DNA from: Halorussus caseinilyticus
GTDB lineage: Archaea > Halobacteriota > Halobacteria > Halobacteriales > Haladaptataceae
NCBI RefSeq assembly: GCF_029338395.1
Contig: NZ_CP119809.1
Location: 2,604,001-2,668,000 of the forward strand
DNA length: 64,000 nucleotides
Direction: 5' to 3'
Shown: positions 57,856 through 64,000 of the stretch, piece by piece
Layout: every line of letters begins with the position of its first letter
Numbering within the stretch: position 1 is the first letter of the stretch
Program-made: the position numbers and the translations under genes
Notes under the pieces: model-generated
Database searches by the model: none
The model's input: only the letters and a program-made list of their open reading frames with translations
Told to the model about the DNA's origin: nothing

Positions 57856-60153
57856 TCAGTCGTCGGTCTCGGCCGCAGGTCCGGCCGCGACCGGTGAGTC
57901 GGCGGGTTCGTCGGTCGGCGTGGTCTCGCCGCGGGCTAGCACCTTCTTCACCACGTCGTAGCCGAAGACGGCGGTGCCGAGGATGACCAGCGTGTCGCCC
58001 GGCATCCGGAGCCAGAACAGCAGTTGGACCAGTTCGCCCTCGTAGAAGGCGAGGCTTCGGGCGGCGTCGTAGCTTCGGGTGAACGCGACTTCCAACTGGA
58101 GGAAGCCGACGGGGAGCAGGCTGAGACCGACCATCAGCGCGAGTCCGACGTTCCACGCCCAGAACGCGCGCCGGAGGTTGGTCTCGGACCACTTCGCCTC
58201 GGGCACCGCGATGCGGAGCATGTACGTCACCATGCCGAGCGCGAGGAATCCGAACGCGCCGAACATCGCGGCGTGGGCGTGGGCCACCGTGAGATAGGTG
58301 CCGTGTTCGAAGTAGTTGATGAACGGCAGGTTGATGAAGAACCCGAGGACGCCCGCGCCCACGAAGTTCCAGACGCCCGACGCGACGATGAACATGAACG
58401 GGAGCGTGTAGGGGAACGACTCGCCGCTCGTGGCCATCGCGCGGTACTGGCCGATGGCCTCGTAGAGGATGAACACGAGGGGGATGAGTTCGAGCGTCGA
58501 GAACGCGCTCCCGATGGGCACCCACACGTCGGGTTGGCCGACCCACCAGTAGTGGTGCGAGACGCCGATGACACCGGTACCCATCACCAGCAGGGCTTGG
58601 ACCATCACGGCTTTCTCGGCCGACCGCTTCGAGAGGAGGTTCATGCTGACCAGCGTGACCCCGACCAGCGCGACGATGAAGAACTCGAAGGCCCCCTCGA
58701 CCCACATGTGGACGACCCACCAGCGCCAAAACTCGGTGACGACGATGTTGGTCTGGGGCGTGTAGAGGAAGCCCGCGCAGAACAGCAGGGCGATGGACCC
58801 GCCCGCGTACAGAATCATGTGTGCGAGACCCCATCTGGGTTCCCGGTCGAGCAGGGGCTTGAGTCCCCGCGCCACGAGGACGGCCCACGCAAGGAAGCCG
58901 ACGAGGATGCCGACCTGCCAGAGCCGACCGACTTCGAGGTACTCCAGCCCCTCGTTGCCCAGAATCCACCAGAGTGCGCCGTCGAAGTAGCCCTTCGACC
59001 CGAGCCAGATGCCCGCCATGGCACCGACGACGACCACGACGAGGACACCGAGCAGGCGGTTAATCCACGCGCCCTGTTTGCGGGGTTCCCGCCCCGTCAA
59101 CAGAGGCGGGAGGAACAGGCCCGCGCCGAGCCACAGGGTCGCAATCCAGAGGACGCCGAGGTCGATGTGCCACGTCTTGGCGATGGAGAACGGCAGGAGT
59201 TGGAGGACGCTGACGCCCAGCATCTCGCCGAGTCCGAAGAAGTCCGCGCGCTCGATGTAGTAGTGGGCGAGCAGACCCCCGAGCAGAACCTGCGCGAGGA
59301 ACAGGCCCGCGCCGACGACTGCGAACCGGAGCGCGGCGGCCTGTCCGGGGAACAGGTCAACCTCGTCGGGTCGGGGCACCGTGACGCCCTCGGTTTCGGG
59401 TTCGGGGAGTTCGATGGACTTGTAGAGCCAGACGCCGATTCCGGCACCGGCGACCAGCAGGACCATGGCGACGACGCTCCACGTCATGGCCGCGCCGGTG
59501 GCGTCGTTACCGGCCGCGGGTTGGTAGGGCCACTCGTTGGTGTAACTGTGGTCGGCGTTCGGCCGGTCGGTGTGGGAAATCCACGCGGTCCAGAGCGCGA
59601 AGTCGGCGAACCGCTCGGCCTCCTCCTCGCTCGCTATCATCCCTTCGGGGACGCCGCGCTCGTGACTCCCCTCGTGGTAGCGCTCGACGTACACCTGCTG
59701 GACCTGCTTGTGGGCGTACGCCTCGGCCGCGGAGTACTCGATGCGCTCGCCGGGACTCCCGTCGGTCAGGTCCGACTTCACCGCCACGTCAACGGTTGCC
59801 TGCTCGCTCGCCGAGAGGCTACCGTAGTCGTCGGTGCCGTGCTGTTCGCGGGCGTAGTACCGGCGCATGAACTCGACCTTCAGGTCCAGCGCGTCGGCGG
59901 TGTAGTCTTCGCCGTAGTACGCGCCGTTGCCCAGTATCGACCCGTGGTTCATCATGCCGTTCGACTGGAAAGTCGTCTTGCCGTCTCGCACTTGCTCGGC
60001 GGTCACGATGGTCCGTCCGTCCGGTCCCTGAACCTCCTTCGGGATGGGCGGGGCCTGCTGGTAGGAGTACCACGCGCCGACGCCCATCACGGCCAGATTC
60101 AAGACGAACACGACCGCGAGTATCTTGGCGAGTGTGCGACGTTTCACTCTCAT
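57856..60153 (-). CDS. norB: Nitric oxide reductase, quinol-dependent single-subunit type (qNor)
   Basis: A 765-residue integral membrane enzyme reducing NO to N2O with electrons from quinol. The N-terminal part (40-270) is the cytochrome-c-like extension found in qNor (FQSNGMMNHGSILGNGAYYG, RYHEGSHERG) without haem-c CXXCH. About 14 hydrophobic helices follow. The haem/FeB ligands lie in FWRWWVVHMWVEGAFEFFIV, GVSHHYWWVGQP and YLTVAHAHAAMFGAFGF. The ATG at 60153 is preferred to an upstream start. The palindrome and a TATA-like AGTTAAATG precede it. Confidence 0.95.
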   Translation of the reverse strand: MRVKRRTLAKILAVVFVLNLAVMGVGAWYSYQQAPPIPKEVQGPDGRTIVTAEQVRDGKTTFQSNGMMNHGSILGNGAYYGEDYTADALDLKVEFMRRYYAREQHGTDDYGSLSASEQATVDVAVKSDLTDGSPGERIEYSAAEAYAHKQVQQVYVERYHEGSHERGVPEGMIASEEEAERFADFALWTAWISHTDRPNADHSYTNEWPYQPAAGNDATGAAMTWSVVAMVLLVAGAGIGVWLYKSIELPEPETEGVTVPRPDEVDLFPGQAAALRFAVVGAGLFLAQVLLGGLLAHYYIERADFFGLGEMLGVSVLQLLPFSIAKTWHIDLGVLWIATLWLGAGLFLPPLLTGREPRKQGAWINRLLGVLVVVVVGAMAGIWLGSKGYFDGALWWILGNEGLEYLEVGRLWQVGILVGFLAWAVLVARGLKPLLDREPRWGLAHMILYAGGSIALLFCAGFLYTPQTNIVVTEFWRWWVVHMWVEGAFEFFIVALVGVTLVSMNLLSKRSAEKAVMVQALLVMGTGVIGVSHHYWWVGQPDVWVPIGSAFSTLELIPLVFILYEAIGQYRAMATSGESFPYTLPFMFIVASGVWNFVGAGVLGFFINLPFINYFEHGTYLTVAHAHAAMFGAFGFLALGMVTYMLRIAVPEAKWSETNLRRAFWAWNVGLALMVGLSLLPVGFLQLEVAFTRSYDAARSLAFYEGELVQLLFWLRMPGDTLVILGTAVFGYDVVKKVLARGETTPTDEPADSPVAAGPAAETDD

Positions 60154-60164
60154 ACAGGATAGGT

Positions 60165-60180
60165 TGCCCCTCGTGGGGCA
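60165..60180 (-). other. Short hairpin in the norB leader
   Basis: TGCCCC-TCGT-GGGGCA is a perfect 6-bp palindromic stem 11 bases before the norB ATG, downstream of the TATA-like site, so it lies in the likely leader RNA. It may influence translation or transcript stability. Confidence 0.4.
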
Positions 60181-60219
60181 TTTAACTGGGACGCGGTTCC
60201 TGCAGTTCGGGAAGTCGGG

Positions 60220-60231
60220 CGAACGTGTTCG
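60220..60231 (-). promoter_or_regulatory. Denitrification palindrome upstream of norB
   Basis: CGAACGTGTTCG, identical to the site before nirK, lies 67 bases before the norB ATG and about 30 bases upstream of its TATA-like element, a usual place for an activator. Confidence 0.65.
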
Positions 60232-60309
60232 GGACGGGGACGACACCCGTTTCGGGACGCCGGGAACTCACGCCCGAGAACGACTCCACCGACCACCGAC
60301 CGCGCCCGA

Positions 60310-60445
60310 CCCCACCGACCACGGGACGCGCGTGGGTCGCGCCTCGTGCGCGACCCACGCGGGGAGGTACGGGGGCGCGGTGCGGTCGCGGTGCTGTGCG
60401 GTCGCGGTCCTGACTGGTTCCAGCCTGAAGTTAGCGCCTCTCTTC
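60310..60445 (+). repeat. Dispersed element family A, copy 3
   Basis: Contains CCACCGACCACGGGACGC, a perfect hairpin (60330-60342 GCGTGGGTCGCGC with 60348-60360 GCGCGACCCACGC), GGGGAGGTACGGGGGCGCGG, a G-rich tract and CTGGTTCCAGCCTGAAGTTA. It aligns with copies at 2531 and 11650. It lies between the norB promoter and the cupin stop. The remaining gap to 60593 has no credible gene. Confidence 0.65.
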
Positions 60446-60593
60446 AGCTACCCTTCCGAGTCTGACCCTAGCATCTCTCTTATCTCTTCGAGAAGCACGA
60501 CCATCCCTTCGGAAGTGCGAATCCCGAAGAAGAGCGGGAAGACGGGTGCCGAAGTGTTCAGTCCGTTCGAATCTGTGCGACCGCGGCGACTCG

Positions 60594-60902
60594 TCACTCG
60601 TCGTCGGCCCGCGGAGCCAACACCAACAGCGCGGTGCTGTCGTTCTCGGCCGTCGGTGCCACCTCCCGTCGGCCGTCGAACCGCAGGAGGTCGCCGGGTT
60701 CGAGGACGTTCGACTCGCCGTCGATTTCCACGTCAAGGCGGCCCGAGACGAGGTAGATGACGATTTGTCGCTCGGGGTGGCGGTGGGCCGGGACCTCCTC
60801 GCCCGCGTCGAGCGTCAGGCGGACTGTTTTCGGCTCTGTACCGGGGAACGCCACTTCGCGCGGGCGTTCGGTCAGGTCGTCGAGTGAGACTATCTCGGTC
60901 AT
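60594..60902 (-). CDS. Small cupin-domain protein
   Basis: A 102-residue single-domain cupin. The metal-binding motif appears as VPAHRHPERQIVIYLVSGRL (His-X-His and Gln) and the second motif as LEPGDLLRFDGRREVAPT. It starts 19 bases after the DUF2249 stop upstream, so both belong to one transcript driven by the palindrome at 61190. The position suggests a metal-dependent sensor or enzyme in nitrogen-oxide metabolism. The substrate is unknown. Confidence 0.85.
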   Translation of the reverse strand: MTEIVSLDDLTERPREVAFPGTEPKTVRLTLDAGEEVPAHRHPERQIVIYLVSGRLDVEIDGESNVLEPGDLLRFDGRREVAPTAENDSTALLVLAPRADDE

Positions 60903-60921
60903 GGCATCTCCGGTGGGGTCG

Positions 60922-61149
60922 CTACTGCTTGGGGAACTGCGCGACGAACGTCCGTTCGCCCTCGCGTTCGACTTCGTAGCCGTCGGGGTCGAACGACTCG
61001 ACTTCGGCCCGCATCTCGTAGAACAGTGGCTTGGGTTCGTGGTCGTTGACCACTTCGAGGACCTCGCCGCCGTCCATCTCGGCGAACGCGTCGTGTATCT
61101 CGGTGTGGCGCTCCGGCGGCGGCATCTCGCGCACGTCTACTCTCGGCAT
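60922..61149 (-). CDS. DUF2249 protein, copy 1
   Basis: A 75-residue protein of the DUF2249 family. VDVREMPPPERHTEIHDAFA and GGEVLEVVNDHEPKPLFYEM are the signature; the fold resembles the sulfur carrier TusA/SirA but without its active Cys. The family is frequent beside denitrification genes. The promoter carries the CGAACATGTTCG palindrome 41 bases before the ATG. It is the first gene of a two-gene unit with the cupin. Confidence 0.88.
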   Translation of the reverse strand: MPRVDVREMPPPERHTEIHDAFAEMDGGEVLEVVNDHEPKPLFYEMRAEVESFDPDGYEVEREGERTFVAQFPKQ

Positions 61150-61584
61150 ACACGTCCAACGAGACGAACGCGGCCCTTCGGGATTTCCCCGAACATGTTC
61201 GAGCGAGTCGGCGTCGGTCGGGTTCAGCGTCGGAGCGAGCAAATTCCGGAAGTGTGCTATCTGATACCGTTGATAACTGTTATCCCACTTGTGCGCCGTA
61301 CGGGAATCGCGCGACTTCTCCGGCGCGCAGTCGAGATACGGAGCGAAGACGGGACCCACCGCCTCGCGCGGAAAGTATCGCGGGCGCTCTACGACCGGGC
61401 GTACCTCTATCGACCGGCGACGAGCGAGTGGAGACTCCTTCGTGATTCTTATCACCATATATAGAACATTTTAAGAAATCTATGTCTTTTTTTAGGAAAT
61501 ATATACCATGCTCTATTCGCGGCGGCCGTGGGCTTCGCCGAACGGGTTCGGTAGAGTCCGCCGCTCGTCGCTCCCCAGTCGCAC
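61150..61584. other. Intergenic region with regulatory palindrome and AT-rich island
   Basis: 435 bases without a credible gene between the DUF2249 promoter and the stop of the haem-copper-oxidase-like gene. It includes the palindrome at 61190, GATACCGTTGATAACTGTTA near 61264, and an AT-rich island at 61455-61515 with CATATATAGAACATTTTAAG and CTTTTTTTAGGAAATATATA. The latter could be a promoter or protein-binding site. Confidence 0.45.
61190..61201 (-). promoter_or_regulatory. Denitrification palindrome upstream of DUF2249-cupin
   Basis: CGAACATGTTCG is a perfect 12-base palindrome 41 bases before the DUF2249 start. The mismatched site at 63269 lies 39 bases before the second DUF2249 gene, almost the same spacing. 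Confidence 0.65.
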
Positions 61585-62946
61585 TCACGGAGCTCGCTCG
61601 TCGGGGTCCGAGTCGGTCGGGGACGCGCCGAGCGCGTCGATTCGGAGCGGGTCGGGACCGTGGCGGACCACGACGCCGACCAGATTCGCGGCGAAGACGG
61701 CGAAGCCGAGCGTCGCCGCGACGCCGCCGACGAGTCGGACCGTCTCGACGGACCCGCCGACGACGACCAGCGCGAGACCCCCGAGCGTGAGCCAGAAGTC
61801 CGCGGCGGCGAGGCGGGCGTCGTAGAGGTCGTCAATCATCGGCACCGGTTCCAACCCCACCCGGTCGCTGTACCGGCGGACCCAGACCACGAACGGCACG
61901 ACGTGGTAGAGCGTCCCGAGCAGGACGAATCCGACGACGGCCGCGAGGAGGTGGCCCGCCTCGGGGTGGCCGAAGGTGGCCGCGGAATCGGTCGGGTCCG
62001 CGAGCCACGTCGGAAGCGCCGCGAGCGCCCACGCCGGGAGCGCGAGCGCGACTACCGCGTATCTGGAGAGCATCGGCGTCCGCTCGACGCTCGTCTCCCG
62101 GAGCTTTCGCGCGAGGACCGCCGCGAACGCGAGCAGTCCCGTGACCACGAGCAGACCGCCCGCACGACCAAGCCACTCGTGGCCGACTAACCGCCCGCCA
62201 GCAAGCGCGAGGACGCCGGGCGCGTAGGTCCACTCCTCGACCCGCCGGAGGGTCGCGTCCGCGCGGCGAAGTTCCGTCTGCGTGAACATCGTGGCGAGTT
62301 GGTAGAGCGCACCCACGACAGTCGTGAGGACGACGCCGAACACCGCGAGCGTGGCGTGGGCCGCGACGACCCGCGGACGAGCGAGTCCCGCGGGCGCGAG
62401 CGTCGGCCGGGCGAAGTCCACCGCGAGGGCGAACCCGAGCGCCGTCACGAGCAGGACGTGAGCGAGCGCCGCCACGAAGTGGCGTTCGGTCACGTCGAGC
62501 GCGGGAGCGGTCCGGTCCCCGAATTCACCCGACGCCGCGCGCCACAGCGTCCGACCGACGTTGTAGACGAACGTCCAGAATCCCGCGAGCATCGCCGCGC
62601 CAGCGACCGCGAGCAGGTCGAGTCGCCCCGCCAGAAGCAGACCCGCAAAGCCCGCAATCCCGCCGCCGACGAGCGCGAGCTGTGCGAGCGCGAGTCGCCG
62701 CGAGTGGAGTTCGACGCCCGACCACACCGGGACGAACTGGGTCATCGCGCCCAGAATCGTGAGACACACCCACCCGACGAGCAGGAGGTGGACGTGCGCC
62801 AGTCCGGAGGGTCCGGGCGCGAGACCCGCTCCGAGGACGCCCAGTGCCGCGCCCGCCAGCAGGAAGGCGAACCCCGCGAGGAAGTGCGCGAGGGGAATCG
62901 CCGTCGGCGGGCCGCTGTCGGCGTCGATACCGGCGGGGACGCTCAT
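61585..62946 (-). CDS. Haem-copper-oxidase-subunit-I-like / NnrS-like membrane protein
   Basis: A 453-residue protein with about 12 hydrophobic helices and several His residues in membrane segments: IPLAHFLAGFAFLLAG, GLAHVHLLLVGWVCLTILGA, VAALAHVLLVTALG, VVAAHATLAVFGVVLTTVVG and LLGTLYHVVPFVVWVRR. The pattern resembles haem-binding relatives of oxidase subunit I and NnrS-type proteins of NO metabolism, but no full set of active-site ligands is assured. It overlaps the second DUF2249 gene by four bases (ATGA), so both share the palindrome-controlled promoter. Confidence 0.7.
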   Translation of the reverse strand: MSVPAGIDADSGPPTAIPLAHFLAGFAFLLAGAALGVLGAGLAPGPSGLAHVHLLLVGWVCLTILGAMTQFVPVWSGVELHSRRLALAQLALVGGGIAGFAGLLLAGRLDLLAVAGAAMLAGFWTFVYNVGRTLWRAASGEFGDRTAPALDVTERHFVAALAHVLLVTALGFALAVDFARPTLAPAGLARPRVVAAHATLAVFGVVLTTVVGALYQLATMFTQTELRRADATLRRVEEWTYAPGVLALAGGRLVGHEWLGRAGGLLVVTGLLAFAAVLARKLRETSVERTPMLSRYAVVALALPAWALAALPTWLADPTDSAATFGHPEAGHLLAAVVGFVLLGTLYHVVPFVVWVRRYSDRVGLEPVPMIDDLYDARLAAADFWLTLGGLALVVVGGSVETVRLVGGVAATLGFAVFAANLVGVVVRHGPDPLRIDALGASPTDSDPDERAP

Positions 62947-63230
62947 CGCCGCGTTATCTCCACCCGCCACTCGTCGGGTCCGACCCGTTCGGTCTCGTGG
63001 TCGAAGCCGCGCCGGTCGAGGACCGCGTAGAGCGGTTCGGGGTCGAAGCCGTTGTAGAGGACCAGCGTCTCGCCGTCGCCGAGGTCCGACAGCGCCGACG
63101 CGATGGTCCCGAACGGCGGACCGTCGATTTCCCGCGCGTCGAGTTCGCGCGCGGGTCGGCCGTCTCGCGCGGGCCGGTCGTCCGCGTCGTCGTGACCTGT
63201 GGAGTCGTTGGGAGGGGCGCGCGTGGTCAT
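62943..63230 (-). CDS. DUF2249 protein, copy 2
   Basis: A 95-residue DUF2249-family protein with a 28-residue Asp/Arg-rich leader and then ARELDAREIDGPPFGTIASA and GDGETLVLYNGFDPEPLYAV. It is paralogous to the copy at 60922 but diverged. Its stop overlaps the start of the haem-copper-oxidase-like gene by four bases, implying joint action. A near-palindrome (CGACCATGTTCG) lies 39 bases before its ATG. Confidence 0.85.
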   Translation of the reverse strand: MTTRAPPNDSTGHDDADDRPARDGRPARELDAREIDGPPFGTIASALSDLGDGETLVLYNGFDPEPLYAVLDRRGFDHETERVGPDEWRVEITRR

Positions 63231-63268
63231 ACGTGTAGTTACCGCCGGTCGTCGCCTATCGGTTGTCC

Positions 63269-63280
63269 CGACCATGTTCG
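63269..63280 (-). promoter_or_regulatory. Denitrification palindrome upstream of the second DUF2249 operon (one mismatch)
   Basis: CGACCATGTTCG differs from CGAACATGTTCG at one base and lies 39 bases before the start at 63230. Spacing and neighbours support it as a weaker copy of the same regulatory site. Confidence 0.5.
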
Positions 63281-63376
63281 TCCGGGTGCGATTCCGGCAC
63301 AGGCGGACTCGAACGGCCGGGTCGGTCGGCACCGACGCCGCGGCGATTCGGTGGACCGCGACGGTCCGAAAAAACG

Positions 63377-63661
63377 CTATTGTTCGACGCGTTCGAGCAG
63401 TGCGACCACGCTCCGGACGGCGAGTAGCGGGAGCGCGAACGTCACGCCCACCGCGGCGACCCACCCCGCGAGCAGGGTCGGAATCGTCGTCGGCACGAGG
63501 TCGGCGACGGTGGCGAACGCCGCGCCGGTCAACAGCGCCGACGCCACCAGCGCCAGCAGGGTGGCGACGGGGAGCGTGAAGCGGGTGAGTTTCGAGGCGA
63601 TGCGCCCGCGCCGGGTCCGGGCCGCGGGTCCGGCCCGTCGGAGTTGCGTGTTCAGTTTCAT
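63377..63661 (-). CDS. Hypothetical two-helix membrane protein
   Basis: A 94-residue protein: basic N-terminus (RRAGPAARTRRGRIASKL), then two hydrophobic helices (about residues 28-52 and 58-84) and a short tail (LLERVEQ). No family is recognised. It lies upstream of the DUF2249 operon on the same strand with a 146-base gap that holds the regulatory palindrome, so it is probably a separate unit. The ATG at 63661 is preferred over a start 13 codons upstream. Confidence 0.6.
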   Translation of the reverse strand: MKLNTQLRRAGPAARTRRGRIASKLTRFTLPVATLLALVASALLTGAAFATVADLVPTTIPTLLAGWVAAVGVTFALPLLAVRSVVALLERVEQ

Positions 63662-63787
63662 GGGTCGTTCCTCGAGTGGAGGTAGGAGCCACGACCCCAA
63701 AAGTGTAATCTGAACTATATTTCTGTAGTCGGCGTTACCGGAATCGGTTTCTGTAATTCGGTTGTCTATTCCGCGAGTTCGCCAGTC

Positions 63788-64000
63788 TCAGACCCGCGGG
63801 TTCCGGTCCGGTCCCGGATACTCCCCGCCCTCGACGGCCTCGTACAGCGACTCGGCGTCGAACAGCGCCGCGAACCCCTCGGGCGTCTTGACGCTCAGGT
63901 TCAACCGCGACCCGAACGTCGCGCTGGTCTCGGGACCGCGAAGCCCCTCGTCGTAGCTCAGGACGTGCGCGGCCTGTCCCCGATACGCGCTCGCCAGCGC
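63788..64000 (-). CDS. Hypothetical protein, C-terminal part (PIN-like, DUF7384-like; partial)
   Basis: The last 70 codons of a minus-strand gene that continues beyond the window. The visible part has AHVLSYDEGLRGPETSATFG, NLSVKTPEGFAALFDAESLY and the end EYPGPDRNPRV. The Asp in LSYDEGL followed by a short variable loop resembles the last acidic site of PIN-like nuclease folds, and I recall this end in a haloarchaeal DUF7384 family. The start and most of the protein are not seen, so the assignment is tentative. Confidence 0.6.
   Translation of the reverse strand, partial: ALASAYRGQAAHVLSYDEGLRGPETSATFGSRLNLSVKTPEGFAALFDAESLYEAVEGGEYPGPDRNPRV

Noticed and set aside
61150-61458. N-terminal extension of DUF2249 copy 1
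   Set aside because: The open frame runs through the regulatory palindrome and AT-rich DNA; DUF2249 homology and the promoter place the start at 61149.

Overview
The window is chromosomal DNA from a halophilic archaeon (class Halobacteria). GC is high, the encoded proteins are very acidic, and the information-processing genes are archaeal (aIF5B, aIF2 gamma, Rpo7, Spt4, S24e, S27ae, S19e, a Kae1-Bud32 fusion, the PAN proteasome ATPase, class I LysRS). Most genes have a TATA-like element 25-35 bases before the start codon and no Shine-Dalgarno, as expected for leaderless transcripts. The genus cannot be fixed from sequence alone.

Bases 1-31500 are mainly a housekeeping core. In order they hold the aIF5B end, arginine decarboxylase, RdgB, the aIF2 gamma / PIN / Rpo7 / Spt4 / dephospho-CoA kinase cluster, S24e / S27ae / Kae1-Bud32, TruA, an M28 peptidase, PepF, a chemotaxis-type transducer, PAN, HisRS, the S19e / PDCD5 / PP-loop cluster, ThiL, a RelE-type toxin-antitoxin pair, an S2P-type protease and NadE. 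Bases 31685-36420 are an accessory stretch: tRNA-Gly(CCC) with two tandem minihelix-like relics in front of it, a lower-GC restriction-modification pair, a lipoprotein, an Nmad3-like protein, and a truncated Fic protein behind repeated operator-like sites. Bases 36449-55500 mix secreted or lipoprotein genes, MoaE, UMP kinase and LysRS, a second S2P-type protease with PDZ-like domains, a PadR / PitA-type haem-binding divergon, an acyltransferase, a second toxin-antitoxin pair whose toxin appears to have lost its ATG, an AEC transporter and an enoyl-CoA hydratase homologue.

Bases 55570-63300 hold tRNA-Thr(GGT), a nucleoside phosphorylase and a denitrification block: copper nitrite reductase (nirK), quinol-type NO reductase, a cupin, two DUF2249 proteins and a haem-copper-oxidase-like membrane protein. 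Four promoters in this block carry the same palindrome (CGAACRTGTTCG, one copy with a mismatch) 39-81 bases before a start codon. This defines a probable local regulon for anaerobic or nitric-oxide control.

Two families of dispersed non-coding elements lie between genes. Family A has three copies (about 2531, 11650 and 60310) and family B three (about 3450, 12400 and 20680 on the minus strand). In both, conserved flanks surround a hairpin whose sequence differs between copies while its two arms stay complementary. These elements are the most likely undescribed feature of the window.
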